64,000 nucleotides of DNA from Pollenia angustigena (GCA_930367215.1 OV884058.1:219584208-219648207); one strand, 5' to 3'. Positions 1 to 11,689 are shown, counted from the stretch's first letter. The notes: generated from the sequence alone by a model not told the origin. Translations and numbers: made by a program.

Positions 1-312
1 ACGGTTGGACCGAAAACAAATACCCCTCAAATGCAGGTTGCAAATCAGGTAAACACAAATGCAATTCAAGCCCCCCAGCCTAGTAATAACAGAACCTCTT
101 ACGCTAACGTCCTAAAATCAAACCATCAGCCAATGCAAGGTGCCTCGCCAAGTAATGATGAAACTCCGGTTTCTAATTTAAGTCGTTTAGAAATAACCAT
201 GGAAACATTAGTTCAAACAGTAAATAATTTTACGAACACAATGGGTAATATGATGCAGGAAATGCTTAGAATGCAATCGATGTTATTGCAAGCTGTACTT
301 AACAAACCATGA
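1..312 (+). CDS. LINE ORF1 (Gag-like nucleic-acid-binding protein), C-terminal fragment
   Basis: The frame is open from base 1 to the TGA at 310-312, so the visible 103 codons are the C-terminal end of a longer protein that starts before the window. The fragment is rich in Asn, Gln, Ser and Thr and ends in a Met/Leu-rich amphipathic stretch (about the last 45 residues) like the tail of Jockey ORF1 proteins. ORF1 proteins bind the element RNA in the RNP. Zinc knuckles, if present, lie upstream of the window. The stop overlaps the ORF2 start as ATGA, suggesting ORF2 is translated by termination-reinitiation; that is inference from layout. The first internal Met at base 31 is not the true start. 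Confidence 0.8.
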   Translation, partial: TVGPKTNTPQMQVANQVNTNAIQAPQPSNNRTSYANVLKSNHQPMQGASPSNDETPVSNLSRLEITMETLVQTVNNFTNTMGNMMQEMLRMQSMLLQAVLNKP

Positions 313-2981
313 ACTGTTTAAAAATTTGTTTTTGGAACGCAAACGGCATCCGCCAACATAAAAATGAATTAGAATACTTTCTTAAAAATAAACAAATTGA
401 TGTCATGATGATTTCTGAAACTCATTTGACCTCAAGAAATACGTTTAAAATCAATGGTTATATACTATATGATACCAAGGACCCTCGAGATAGAGCTTGT
501 GGAGGTTCTGCCATCTTAATAAAAACTCGAGTCAAACACTACATTATGTGTGATCACCGTGAAGACTATCTGCAAGCAACGACTATTTGTGTTGAGGAGC
601 TAAATCGAAACATAATAATTTCTTCTTTATACTCTCCACCTAGATTTTCCATATCAGAAGGCCAATATTATAAATATTTTAAATCATTAGGACCCTGTTT
701 TCTGGCCGCTGGCGATTATAACGCTAAACATACCTTCTGGGGGTCACGACTTATAACACCAAAAGGTCGTGTTTTGTTTAACACAATCTCTAAAATGGGT
801 TTAAATGTGGTCGCGAGCGGGCAACCAACATATTGGCCTACTGATCAGCAAAAAATTCCAGATGTTATCGACTTTGGCGTGGTTAAAAACATCCCCACAG
901 AAACGATTCATGTTGAAGCTTCCTTAGAATTATCATCCGACCACACACCTACAATTGTTACTATATCGAACCCAAATAGAATTGTATTTCCGTCAGGTTA
1001 CTTAGCGACGCCAGCCACACAAATAAATTGGTTAAAATATAAAAAATTTCTCAGTGCCCATTGCACAGAAAATATTCCGCTTAGTACACCGGAGAATGTG
1101 GATCTCTCTCTTGTTAACTTTGACAGTTATCTTAAACTAGCTGTTCAACACTCCAGCGTTACCCCCAAAAAAATTAAAAATAATAAAATATGTTCTTCAG
1201 ATGTCGAGCGGCTCTTGACTGAAAAAAGGAGAGTTCGAAGAGAGTGGCAACTTTACAGATCCCCGCAACTTAAGATTTTATTAAAAGAATGCACAAAAAG
1301 GCTAAGAAAGTTGCTACAGAATCAGAAAACGGCTTCTCTAGAAAAATATCTTAAGGAACTTGATGCAACTCCACAATCTGACTACTCATTATGGCGTGCA
1401 GCTAGAAATCTAAAAAGGCCAGTTATATCTAAGCCACCATTAAGAAACTTGAATGGTAGTTGGGCAAGAAATGATAATGAAAAAGGAAACCTGTTTGTAA
1501 ATCATTTGAAAAACGTATTTACACCAAATATATCTCACAATATTGCGGTCGAGTTACCACCTGTTGATGCTAGAGCAGCTTTTCCCCTCAGATTTGAGAT
1601 AAGAGAAATCGAAAAGGCTATTTGTGACTTAAACACTAAGAAGGCACCTGGTATTGATAAAATCAGTAATAAAATGCTTTTGGAGCTACCTCGCATAGCA
1701 AAGAAAATTATTCTTTTTATTTTTAATGCTATTTTACGCCTTGAATACTATCCTGAAAAATGGAAGGTTTCCTTAGTTACCATGATACCAAAGCCAGGTA
1801 AAGATCATACAAAAGTTGAGTCTTATAGACCTATTAGCTTATTATCAAATATGTCAAAGCTGTTTGAGAAATTATTAGTTTCAAAATTAACACCAATTTT
1901 AAGTGAAAATAGATGTATTCCAAACCATCAGTTCGGATTTAGAAGAAAACACAGCACAATCGAGCAGACTCATCGAATAGTAAATGTCATAAGAAAAGCA
2001 TTTGAAGAAAAGAAATATTGCTCAGCACTCTTCATCGATGTTTCGCAAGCTTTTGACAAAGTCTGGCATGAAGGCTTATTACACAAATTGAAGCAAAATT
2101 TACCAGCAAACACACACAAGCTGCTAGAAAGCTACTTAGTCGGTCGTCAATTTATTATTAAAGAAGGAAATTTCTTAAGTTCACCTCAGCCCATTGCCGC
2201 TGGAGTCCCACAAGGCAGCATCCTGGGCCCCCTATTATACTTAATTTATACTTCGGACATGCCAACAAGCAACTACACACAAACTTCAACATTTGCAGAC
2301 GATACAGCTTTTCTAAGCGTCCACGAAAACCGTTATGAAGCATCGCGTTACTTACAGCATCATATATTTCAACTAGAAATATGGTTAAGACAATGGAGGA
2401 TAATGGTCAATGAGCAAAAATGTGTACATATAACATTCACTTTGCGCCGGGAATCTTGCCCCCCTATTACAATCAATAATCAAATAATTCCTCAACATTC
2501 GCATGTTAAATATCTCGGTATACATCTGGATCGGCGATTAACGTGGAAATGCCATATAGAGGCAAAATTAACTCAAATGAAACTAAAAGCCATTCAAATT
2601 CATTGGCTTATTGGAAGAAATTCTGTCCTTAGTCTCGATTGCAAGCTTCTACTTTACAACTCTATCTTAAAGCCTATCTGGTGCTACGGTATTCAACTAT
2701 GGGGCACTGCCTCGGCCTCTAATATCGACAAAATTCAAAGGCGCCAAAATAAACTTCTTCGAATAATCACAGCCGCTCCCTGGTATGTTAAAAACTCAAA
2801 CATTCATAAGGATCTTAATGTGCCATTAGTGAAATCTATGATTACAAAATACGCAATAAAATATTTAAAAAGGCTTGAACAACACCCAAATCCACTAGCT
2901 CGAAATATTTTAAATCATGGCGGCCACACTCGCTTAAGAAGAAGAGACACTGCAGCACTTACCCAATTAGATGAGCGATAA
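309..2981 (+). CDS. LINE ORF2: AP-type endonuclease plus reverse transcriptase
   Basis: An 890-residue protein. Residues 1-220 are an APE-like endonuclease with WNANG (9-13), SETH (36-39), GDYNAKH (135-141) and SDHTP (210-214), the residues that hold the metal and cut target DNA. A linker with basic segments follows. The reverse transcriptase spans about 430-720: a KAPGIDKI block, a YRPISLLS block, FIDVSQAFDKVW (from 575, catalytic Asp 577), GVPQGSILGP (from 632) and FADD (662-665, catalytic Asp 664 and 665). The C terminus has the usual KYLGIHLD, LYGIQLWG-like and basic tail blocks. All catalytic residues are present and the frame is unbroken, so the protein may be active in target-primed reverse transcription. 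Family-level assignment to the Jockey clade is from motif spacing and ORF layout, not from a search. Confidence 0.93.
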   Translation: MNCLKICFWNANGIRQHKNELEYFLKNKQIDVMMISETHLTSRNTFKINGYILYDTKDPRDRACGGSAILIKTRVKHYIMCDHREDYLQATTICVEELNRNIIISSLYSPPRFSISEGQYYKYFKSLGPCFLAAGDYNAKHTFWGSRLITPKGRVLFNTISKMGLNVVASGQPTYWPTDQQKIPDVIDFGVVKNIPTETIHVEASLELSSDHTPTIVTISNPNRIVFPSGYLATPATQINWLKYKKFLSAHCTENIPLSTPENVDLSLVNFDSYLKLAVQHSSVTPKKIKNNKICSSDVERLLTEKRRVRREWQLYRSPQLKILLKECTKRLRKLLQNQKTASLEKYLKELDATPQSDYSLWRAARNLKRPVISKPPLRNLNGSWARNDNEKGNLFVNHLKNVFTPNISHNIAVELPPVDARAAFPLRFEIREIEKAICDLNTKKAPGIDKISNKMLLELPRIAKKIILFIFNAILRLEYYPEKWKVSLVTMIPKPGKDHTKVESYRPISLLSNMSKLFEKLLVSKLTPILSENRCIPNHQFGFRRKHSTIEQTHRIVNVIRKAFEEKKYCSALFIDVSQAFDKVWHEGLLHKLKQNLPANTHKLLESYLVGRQFIIKEGNFLSSPQPIAAGVPQGSILGPLLYLIYTSDMPTSNYTQTSTFADDTAFLSVHENRYEASRYLQHHIFQLEIWLRQWRIMVNEQKCVHITFTLRRESCPPITINNQIIPQHSHVKYLGIHLDRRLTWKCHIEAKLTQMKLKAIQIHWLIGRNSVLSLDCKLLLYNSILKPIWCYGIQLWGTASASNIDKIQRRQNKLLRIITAAPWYVKNSNIHKDLNVPLVKSMITKYAIKYLKRLEQHPNPLARNILNHGGHTRLRRRDTAALTQLDER

Positions 2982-3152
2982 ACACCTATAAAAGTGAACA
3001 TAACCCGTGATGAAGAAAATTTTGTCTGGCACTGGCAGGAGATAAAATAACGTATTAGGTTAAGATTTGATTAATTATTGTTAGTTCATATTTAATATAT
3101 GAAGATTCAATAAAACAATAATGACAAAAAAAAAAAAAAAAAAAAAAAAAAA

Positions 3153-3639
3153 TGTATATGAGAATTTGTTTAATAAACCTTTTATAAATCTGAAATAAAA
3201 TTTCAAAATCTTTTGAAATTAATCTGAAATATTTTTTATGAATAAGGTATTAAATATAAACATACATACATACAATTTATTTAAGAAATGTGCGAGTTGT
3301 GCTTATAAAACAAACATCAGTATTTTTGAAGAAAGAGTACAAAAACGTATACAAAATTTAAAACTACTCATTCAGTTTTTAACAGATTTTTTATAAGGTG
3401 CTATATAAGTTTATTTTTTCATAAGAATAAAAAATATATCACTGCTTTTATTATCATATTAAATAATGAAAATATGTACATATGTATGTATATAAATACG
3501 AATATGTATATTTTCAAAACAAAATGGAATTTCTGTTCCAATTTTCTATGCAAATTAATTTCTGAAAACTATTGTAAATATAAAAAATGTATGATGAAAG
3601 GAATTGACTGGTATTATACCGACGTAGGTGGTGTACTAA
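3153..3639. other. A+T-rich intergenic stretch, nothing recognised
   Basis: No coding signature, no clear terminal repeats. Contains runs of TACATA/TATGTA simple sequence typical of fly intergenic DNA. Confidence 0.6.
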
Positions 3640-4110
3640 ATCACTAATTTAAAGGTGGCATGTCATAACGTTCAGTATCATAGTGTCCATGGACTTTATG
3701 ACACTTTTAAAAGTGTCATAATGTTATGACACTTTGCAACTTAACTTATAATCAAAATGTGTAAAATTTTTTTTAAAATACCGTTAAAATTTCAAGTGTT
3801 TTTTTTAAAGAAACTAATGTTACCATAATATGGTTGTAGGTGACAATGATTTGGTTTAATTAAACATAATACGGATATAATTTTTTTAAAAATGGTTTTG
3901 TAGCTTTTTTTCTGGGTGTATGTATTAAATATATATATCGAAAATAAGGATTTTCTCTTCTATGGTATAACAAACACCTGCTTCGGTAACGAAAGCTTCT
4001 CTGTATAGCCGGCCTTTGGCCGGGCGCAAGGATTTTCTCCTCTATGGTATAACCATTTTGACACAAGGTGTAAATTCGCCTTGATTTAGTTTTAGTTAAA
4101 AAAAAAATTA
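3640..4110 (+). repeat. Copy 1 of the GCCGGCC foldback-type repeat
   Basis: Begins with GGTGGCATGTCATAACG and a short dyad (TATGACACTTTTAAAAGTGT, 3700-3719), and contains two units of an about 81-bp repeat marked by AAGGATTTTCTC at 3947 and 4028, with GCCGGCC next to it. Block 3800-3950 is the reverse complement of about 15050-15190, and the left end matches 14490-14530 in the same orientation. This makes it a smaller relative of the composite element at 14185-15500. Mobility class unknown. Confidence 0.6.
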
Positions 4111-5015
4111 ACAAAAAGCCTCGCAAATGTCATTAATTTATTTCATTTTTGACGCTTGTTTAATTTGTTATCTTATTTTCTTTTGTTTGGAGTTAGTTAT
4201 ATGGTTTTTTAAATTAAAAACAAAATTTCTAATGACTATACCTTGTACTTATTCTACCATGGTTGATCCTTTAGTGTTCCAACGCTTTTTACATGTTCTT
4301 GTCAACACTGATTTAACGAAAAACTAAAAGAAACAAAATAATAATACTAAAAAACAACAGCCCCATCAAAGAAAATAATGAAAAAAATACAAACTACATA
4401 AAGCAAATTCAAGAGAACATTTTTCATAAAAATTTACAAAATCAACAAAATACCTATCAGAAAATTCAAATTATTAACAAATTTAAAAAAAGTGAATTAA
4501 TTAAAAGAAACATGTAAGCAGCTGTTTGTTTCTTCAAAACATTTTTACCTTTTCTGGATTAGAAATTAAACTTTTAAATTATTAGAGTCTTATTCTAAAG
4601 CTGCTCAAACATGAAAATAAATATAAAACATCAAGAACAAATAGGTATATTAAATGAATAAATAAATAATAGTAAAAACAAAAACAGAAATTTTTATAAA
4701 CTCGTCTTGCTCCTATCTCTCGGTAAATTTAGCATTCTTAAACTTTTCTTTTCCTCTGCCCCCATGCCAATTTATATGAGTGTGTGTATATTTGCCCTCT
4801 TTTGTTCATTTTTCGTACTTTATCTTAACTCATTTAAAAATCAATCGTTTTTGTTGTTGTTGAAATCGTTTGTTTTTTTTTTGTCTTTATAATGTATTCT
4901 ATAGATAGGTATTTGTTTTTATTTATTTTATGAAGTTTCCTTCGTACTTTTTTACTCAGCTGAGAATAAAGCAAACAGCGTTGCCACTGAAAAGTTTTAT
5001 ATCTGACCGAACTTG
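4111..5015. other. A+T-rich intergenic stretch; possible hAT end fragment near 4977
   Basis: No gene seen; short open frames here have low-complexity Phe/Leu/Lys translations. CAGCGTTGCCA at about 4977 resembles the reverse complement of the end at about 16422-16436 (GGCAACGCTG), so it may be one end of a decayed hAT-type element, but no matching duplication was found. Confidence 0.4.
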
Positions 5016-5327
5016 TTTATAAGCAATGCTGCCACAACCAATACAATTTTTACAACCAAAATTTTGGAAAAAGTTACCAAATGTGAAAATATATAACCAA
5101 ATTTAAAATGCCTCTTTTTAATTTTGAAAATCATTAAAATTTATTTTAAGTTGCATTGTAATACAAAGGTTATTTGCACTTTATAGTCAAATAAAAATTA
5201 TAAATCAAGAAAACAAAACAAGAAATGTAATTATTCTTCATTTAAAGAACTAACGAGAAACTTTATAAAAAGTTTTTATTTATTTGAGATTTTCTCGTAA
5301 AAAAAATATTTTTATTTACAAGAGTTA

Positions 5328-5640
5328 AGGCTAGATTACACTATCTCACAAGTCTTAATTATTCCATAATACTTTGCTCGATAGAAATCTAATGAGTTTT
5401 GTTGCGACTGTCAAACAATCTTATTTAACATGGCAGTTTCTGTTCACACCATTCCATAAAGTATAAACACTCACATATGAAATAAAATGGAACCCTGATC
5501 CAATGAAAAGTATAATTGTTTAGAAATTTTTCAAAAACCGATGAAAACGTATGGGATGTCAAACTTGTTTATTAATATTGGCATTTTCGTGACACATTGC
5601 ATTGACACTATCACACTTTGTCATATTACTTATTATTATA
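5328..5640 (-). mobile_element. TTA-flanked MITE nested in hAT, truncated right end
   Basis: Begins after TTA with AGGCTAGATTACACTATC and matches the reverse complement of the complete copy at 16081-16309, including the block ATGAGTTTTGTTGCGACTG. The far end is lost where the TA microsatellite starts. Confidence 0.65.
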
Positions 5641-5641
5641 T

Positions 5642-5644
<3 letters not shown>

Positions 5645-5678
<34 letters not shown>
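5645..5678. repeat. (TA)n microsatellite
   Basis: About 16 consecutive TA dinucleotides. Confidence 0.95.
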
Positions 5679-5679
<1 letters not shown>

Positions 5680-6717
5680 CTAACAAAATTCAGTATATTG
5701 AAAGTTAATAAATAAATAAACGTTTGGCGATATGGCGATTATTTTGGCAAAAATGAAAACGATTGGCGATATGCGAAATTAATTTTATGTAAATATTTTC
5801 TAATTTACATACGTATATTTAAAATATTATAAAAACTTTTTTCTCTTGTTTGTAAATTTTATTTCAAATTTATAATTCTTATTATAAATAACCGTTTCAA
5901 AATTGTTCTATTTGATATATTTTGTGTATCTTTGTAAAATATTATGGCGAATATAAACAAATTAGACTTTCGTAATGTATATTCAATGGGGGAAAAATAT
6001 ATAACTGACAGTCAAAAGTTTATTTTACCAAATAATTATCTTAAAAAACATTTAATAAATATACAAACCGACAAGTTATAAACAGTCAATTTTCAACATT
6101 CTTAAACTTACAGCCATTTTTCAAAGTAAATTCCATATATTTTAAAACTATATTGAAAAACCAATGTATTTTTGAAAAATATTTTCAAATATGTATTTAA
6201 ATATACCTCTGGAAATAACCGAAATTTAGAAACACTAAAACGACTTTTGTGTATTTTTTGAAATCGATTCCGTAGGATTTTATGCACTTCCTACTTTAAG
6301 TACTATTTATCTTCACTACTCTTAAAATCAAGAAAAACTACGTTCATTTAAAAAAAATAATTGAGAATCTTCATTGATTAAAACTTCATTTGTTTTTGAT
6401 ATCAGAACATGGCGTTTTTAATATAAAAATTACAAAAATCTTAAAAAAATTATTTGGTTGCTGTTTTGAAAGGATTTTTTTGTTTTCGATAGAGTATAAA
6501 AAACTTCCGTTCGTTGGTAACAAAAAATGACAAAATCGTTGTACACAGTACAAATTATTCAAACTCGCAAATAATTGGATCAAGTTAAACATATTCGTAC
6601 GTAGGATTATTTAAAAAAAAAGTAACCAAAATGAAAAAATATTCACATCCCCACATTGAAAAAAAATATAACCAATTTTGGTTAGAAATAACCAAAAACG
6701 GCAGCTCTGTTTATAAG

Positions 6718-7093
6718 CCCAAATGTACCTAGGTATAGTGAATATGTAATTTTGATATACATAGGTACCTACATAATATTTTATTTTTATTGACAAATAT
6801 ATTTATATAGGTAACTATATCGTATCGATATTAAGTAATTAAACTCATCGATATTTCGATATTTTTTCGAAATTTAAAGACTGCTGGACCATAAGCTAGT
6901 TCCTTGCGCTTTTTGCTGGTTGCTTATGCCAGATCATCAGGAAACCTTTTCCCAAAAATTAGAAATACCTACGTATCTATAGCACAAGAAACCAAATCTT
7001 ATTAATGAAAAATTATGAACTTATTGTCGAAAAAACCTTTGATAAGAAATTTAAAAACATAATATAGGTAGCTACCTATGTACATTACCTAGC
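6718..7093. other. Intergenic stretch with one degraded hammerhead-like repeat copy
   Basis: Only the repeat at 6890-6950 (listed separately) and two TATCGAT-type motifs near 6825-6862 stand out. Confidence 0.5.
6888..6950 (-). ncRNA. Degraded hammerhead-ribozyme-like repeat (copy C)
   Basis: On the minus strand CTGATGA is kept, with the 4-bp stem II CTGG/CCAG, but the second core block reads AAAA instead of GAAA and the stem III closing base is changed. It is the same dispersed repeat as copies A (27937-28000) and B (15853-15912). Predicted inactive. Confidence 0.5.
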
Positions 7094-7257
7094 ATTTACA
7101 CATGAAAGTGAATTTCTTGAAAGTTGCAATACCCTCACACTTTTTCACTAACACACACATAATTTTTGTACTTTCAGCCAATCGGCTGTTTCTTCGATTT
7201 TTCGTTGATAATACGTATACCTACTCTACTTGCAAGAAAGTACTTTCATGTGTAAAC
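7094..7257. mobile_element. MITE with TIR TTTACACATGAAAGT
   Basis: Inverted ends TTTACACATGAAAGT and ACTTTCATGTGTAAA are perfect over 15 bp. The interior (about 7140-7235) matches the reverse complement of 13490-13610, so the family has a second, interrupted copy there. Confidence 0.7.
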
Positions 7258-7276
7258 CCTAGGTTAGAGTTATGAC

Positions 7277-8346
7277 CAGGGAAACCAGAAATATGCTCTT
7301 AAAAACGCGTTTTATGCGCATTAAATATGCTGTAAAAACTGGAAAATATGCCCTGAAAATTGTTAAAAATATGCCCTTAAAAATCCAAAATTGCTCATTT
7401 TAAGCGAAATGTTGAACAATTTCATAACAAAATTAAAAAAATCCTTAAAATATTATCGCTTAAGCCCATAATAGGTTAAAAATCATATATGTAAGAGATG
7501 TTTGCGCCGAATATTATATAGATATTAACATCCATATGGGTTTTTGTCTTAAAGGGATTTTAGGTACGGTCGCTAAATTGTTAACAAATGTTAACATTTA
7601 AAAGAAACTTAAAGCTATTTAAGGATGTGAGCTTTGAGCGAATGTGAACCGATTCGAAAGTAATTTAATTTGTAGTAAAATATTTTTGGGACGAATTTAA
7701 TTTAAATACCATCATTATTAGATAGCATACGGACACAAAGAGTCTAATTTGGATGTGAAATTATAGCCCGATTCTCACCACTCACCACGAAGTCTATCGT
7801 CCATATTTGATTCAATTATATACAAAACTGGAACTTGTACTTTGCGCACAATGCTAACATGCCAGCCAGACGGACGGATGGACATCGTTAGATCACTTTA
7901 AAAAAAGATTCTGAGTCTATGGGGATACTAAAAGATTGGTCTAGACACAAATCGCATAACATTTATCCTTAATGACAACCTGCTTTATCTTACAATTTTA
8001 GAGTAAAAATTTAATGTAGATGTCGAAATTGCAGTACATAACAGATTTTCGAAAAAAAAAAATTATTTAATTGCTGCGAAAGCTATTGTAGGCATCTAAT
8101 TAAAAATTGTATCAAAATATTCCTTAAAAAGGCAAAATATGCGCTATAAACCTAAAATATGCTGCAAAAAGGCTCTTTTAACTAAATAATGCAAAAAAAT
8201 GCTGTAAACGATAAAATGTGCAAAAATATGCACCAACAAATCGATGCCAAAATTCATAAAAAGGTCTAAAACGGATAAATACATTGTTTCTGCCTTCATT
8301 GGTTGCACAAGGAAAAACATGCAATTGCATATTTGTGGTTTCCCTG
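7277..8346. mobile_element. Non-autonomous hAT element, AAATATGC family, TSD GTTATGAC
   Basis: Perfect 8-bp duplications GTTATGAC at 7269-7276 and 8347-8354. Ends are CAGGGAAACCA and TGGTTTCCCTG. Both ends carry many copies of AAATATGC or ATATGC, probably subterminal binding repeats. No transposase frame. The element at 37740-39639 is a relative in the opposite orientation with its own duplication. Confidence 0.88.
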
Positions 8347-8556
8347 GTTATGACTTTTAAAATTCTTTGGCAAACATCAAATTTTACATGCCATACCCAA
8401 AATGTCAAAAAAATGTATATCACCTTTACATATGTACCTATATAAAAATAAACGCCATTTTTCTTTTTCGCTGTTTTAAAAAAGTTCCCGCACCAAACGA
8501 GTAGAAATTTGTTCTATATTAAAAAAATAATAAACTAAATTTACCATTGTCCCAAT

Positions 8557-10010
8557 TAGGGAATGGTAAATCGATTTCGATTCGAATCGATTTTTTGCAA
8601 TCTAATTTACGTATGCGATTTTATACTGAAATCGATTATTGGTCTTTTAAAATCGATTTTTTTATTTAACAAAATTTTGGCAATTTTTAATTTTAATCTT
8701 AATTAAATCGATAAATTATGGGCATGCACAATAGAACGTATTTTTTTGTGCGTACATACGTCTGTAGGTTTGCTTATGCAGTTTTTCCAGTTTAAAGTTG
8801 TAATTTTACGTATTTACCTATTAGTATCCTTGATATACTTCCAAGTTTTATACAAGGGCTCTGTGAGCGATATTTAAATCTAGTTATAAGCAGAGTGAAA
8901 AAACAAAAGGTATGTAATTTATCCTAACAAGCACGAAATTACAAGGAAATGTCTTTGCATCTTTCTGGCATCAATGACATGCAAACGTGTTTTATTAATC
9001 AAACTTAATATAACTTAGCAAAGAAACAGTCGCCACCGAGCAGGAACTACTGTCATAATCCTTTGAAATACTATCCATACATTCAGGCTCGTCACAGAAT
9101 TAAATCCGATCAAAAGTGATTTCGTTTAATGCGAAGCAAGATACGAAATCACTTCCACTTTCGATCAGAATTAATTTATGTGACAGGCCTGATTGTCTAC
9201 AGAAGAATATGTAAAATGTACATGTACTTGTTCCTCTAAAGGCGATCTCAAAATTGACACATTTTCAGATTTGCAGGAAAATGAGAAAAAGTAGTCATAT
9301 CTACACTAGGGATATAACTTTTTAACAATTTTTTAAAATATCAAAATTGGCATAGCACAGTCCGATAGAGCATAAACAAGTTTAAGGGAACTTATATTTA
9401 TTTTTTCGCTAAGGTCAAAAAAGTTCACGCACCAACCGCGATGAAGATTTGAAAATTTTTAATTTTCTTTTTGGTTAAGAAAAATTAATAATATGTTCAA
9501 TTAAAACAAAAAATAGCTCAAGTATGAAATTTCACTATTATTTAAAGATGGTTAGAGATTTTTCCGCAAACTAAAACGTATCTTTAACCTTTTTTAACAA
9601 AAAAATTAAAAAAGAATAAAAACACCGTATAAAATTATGAATATTCAATATTGCATTGGTTTAGAAAAACCAATTGGTGCGTGAACTTTTTTGAGAAAAA
9701 TTACAAAAGATTATGATTTTCGTGGTTACTAGGACATGGTTGACTTAATGGTACTATGCCAAAAAATTGGTTATCCCCCAAACTACACACTGTAAAAATC
9801 TCAGTTCAATTTATCTACCAGTTTTCCGAAAAAATGCTGGTGTACACCCCTTTGTGATAAAAGGTATGAGTTTGCAAATTTATCTTAAACGATTTTGAAA
9901 TCTATTTTAAAATCGATTTTAAGGTTCGATTAATCGATTTCAAAAACCGTGATAAAAAAAGTCGATGGAAAAATCGAAAATCGATTTTGGTATCCGTTTA
10001 CCATTCCCTA
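8557..10010. mobile_element. Non-autonomous hAT element, TSD GTCCCAAT
   Basis: Perfect 8-bp duplications GTCCCAAT at 8549-8556 and 10011-10018. Ends are TAGGGAATGGTAAA and TTTACCATTCCCTA, with clusters of ATCGATTT just inside. The interior holds a smaller inverted-repeat unit at 9415-9694. No coding remnant recognised. Confidence 0.88.
9415..9694. mobile_element. Inverted-repeat unit nested in the hAT at 8557-10010
   Basis: Perfect 21-bp inverted ends (AAAAAAGTTCACGCACCAA and its complement) at 9415-9435 and 9674-9694. A similar single block lies outside at about 8477. No clear target duplication; it may be a nested MITE or part of the host element. Confidence 0.5.
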
Positions 10011-10018
10011 GTCCCAAT

Positions 10019-10722
10019 TTTAAACGGCTAAAGTAGGTACAGTATTTACCGGTTATATGCACATTGGTTAAAAGCATTTCCCGCTTTTTTGCATGTAAGT
10101 TCGTGCAATTTCAGGCAGGGTTGTGAACTATTTCTAATCAAAAAGCTCCTTGTCCCCAATCAAAAAGCGCGAAATTGAATTTAAATAAAAAACTTAATGA
10201 AATGTTTAAGAACCAAGTTTTTTTAATTACACTGGCTGTCAAAAAAAATCGTTTTAAATAAAAATATATGAAAAACAAAAATACTACTGTGCTAAATTCA
10301 AATCCGTTTTCAGTTTTTTCTATCATGTCTAGACTTTGTCTTTTACAAATAATTATTTTCTAAATTATTTCTTAAATAGTGGTGACCATTTTTCCATGCA
10401 AATTAGTTTTTTTTATCATTTATTAGAAATCCAGGTATAGTGTGAATAAAATAAGACAAGAAATCAGTAAACAAAATGTTAACTAGACTTGATTGAATAA
10501 ACTTTTTGGATTCAGCACTCTAAAGTGAATTAAAATCACATAATCATAAAGATCGACTTTTTTTTTTTGTCTTTTCATTTGTTTTTGTAGATATGACTAT
10601 GTTACAATAAAGGAGCTATATGTTTAGGTATCTGCTATTTTAAAGACTTGTCCATGGACAATTAAACTTTACTACCTGCATCTTATTTTGAATTAATGTT
10701 CTTTATTAACTTTCCACTTCAC
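10019..10722. other. A+T-rich stretch, nothing recognised
   Basis: No repeats with clear ends and no coding signal. Confidence 0.5.
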
Positions 10723-10940
10723 TAATGGTGTTTTCTTTTCTACAAAAAAGTGTGACATTTTATTAAAAAAAATGCAATTTGGTGTCTGTTTCATAAAAAT
10801 TTTGCTTTAAAAAAAGGGTGAGATTTTTAGAATAAAGCAAGCCACCCTTTTCGGGAGCAAAATTTTTAAGAAACAGACTCCAAATTGCATTTTTTTTTAA
10901 ATAAAATGTCACATTTTTTGTAGAAAAGAAAACACCATTA
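10723..10940. mobile_element. Foldback-like MITE, about 75-bp arms
   Basis: The arms 10723-10800 and 10855-10940 are near-perfect reverse complements (outer ends TAATGGTGTTTTC and GAAAACACCATTA), leaving a loop of about 55 bp. Target duplication not clear. Confidence 0.7.
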
Positions 10941-11689
10941 ATTTATTAATTATCAACTGTTGCACTGCCTATTCTGTTTTAAGTAGATTTATTGCATCAG
11001 GAGACATTGATTTACGCATGTACTCACTTCTTGTAATTGATCTAATCGACAACCCATCCACAGATGCTTATTTTAAGAGAATAGAAAACTAAATTTCAAA
11101 GTATAAATAGCTGTTTTTTTAAACTATGAGGAATTTTTTATTTCCCGGGATCCCGCATGAAAAATCCCGGGAAAGCGGGAAATATAATTATTGAAATTCC
11201 CGGGAATTCCCGGGACGGGAAATCCCGGGAAAAAACCCTACTTCTTATGCAGCCAAAATTTTAATTTAATATTAAAATTGCATGAAAAAATGTCTTCTTA
11301 TTTGCATCATTCCTTAATTTGCATTTTATCATAACTATTCTAAAATGATAAATTCGGAAGTATCTATAAATATTTATTATCACTGTCATAAGTCAGCTGT
11401 TAGATAAAAAAAAGTAAATTAGCGTGTTCATAAATTAAATTACTATATACAGGACGAGGATGACGACGAATATGTACCCATACTAGGTAATTTTTTTTTT
11501 AATAAATCGTACGACGAATTCGTCGGCAAGAATTCGTTGCGTAAATTCGTCAAATGAGACACAATAAGTGCTTGAACCTAAATATTAATACATGTATATA
11601 TAATGTATGTATTATATTATGTATATATTATAATATATAAAAAACTATTAATCGGGTTTGTTCTAGCATTTTTGGTGTTCTGCATTTCG
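10941..11689. other. Stretch with a CCCGGG-rich hAT end fragment
   Basis: 11140-11246 holds repeated CCCGGGA/TCCCGGG blocks and ends in AAACCCTA, like the right end of the hAT at 26363-27526; the other end is missing. 11450-11540 has ACGAATTCGT-type dyads that reappear at 12180-12350. No gene. Confidence 0.5.

Larger units (their letters stand above)
1..3152 (+). mobile_element. Jockey-clade non-LTR retrotransposon (LINE), 5' end outside the window
   Basis: The order is ORF1 tail, ORF2 with endonuclease and reverse transcriptase, short 3' UTR and poly(A), which is the layout of Jockey-clade LINEs (jockey, Doc, F-element type). The two frames overlap by ATGA at 309-312. The 3' UTR is 2982-3125, has an AATAAA at 3109-3114 and ends in 27 A residues (3126-3152). 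The 5' flank lies outside the window, so a target duplication cannot be checked. No internal stop or frameshift is visible, so the insertion is probably young. Confidence 0.93.
5024..6709. mobile_element. Non-autonomous hAT element, TSD TTTATAAG
   Basis: Exact 8-bp duplications TTTATAAG flank it at 5016-5023 and 6710-6717. Its ends are CAATGCTGCC and GGCAGCTCTG, imperfect inverted repeats, followed inside by several AACCAAAA/TTTTGGTT blocks that look like subterminal repeats. No transposase frame remains. A TTA-flanked MITE sits inside (5328 onward), followed by a TA microsatellite. Confidence 0.8.
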
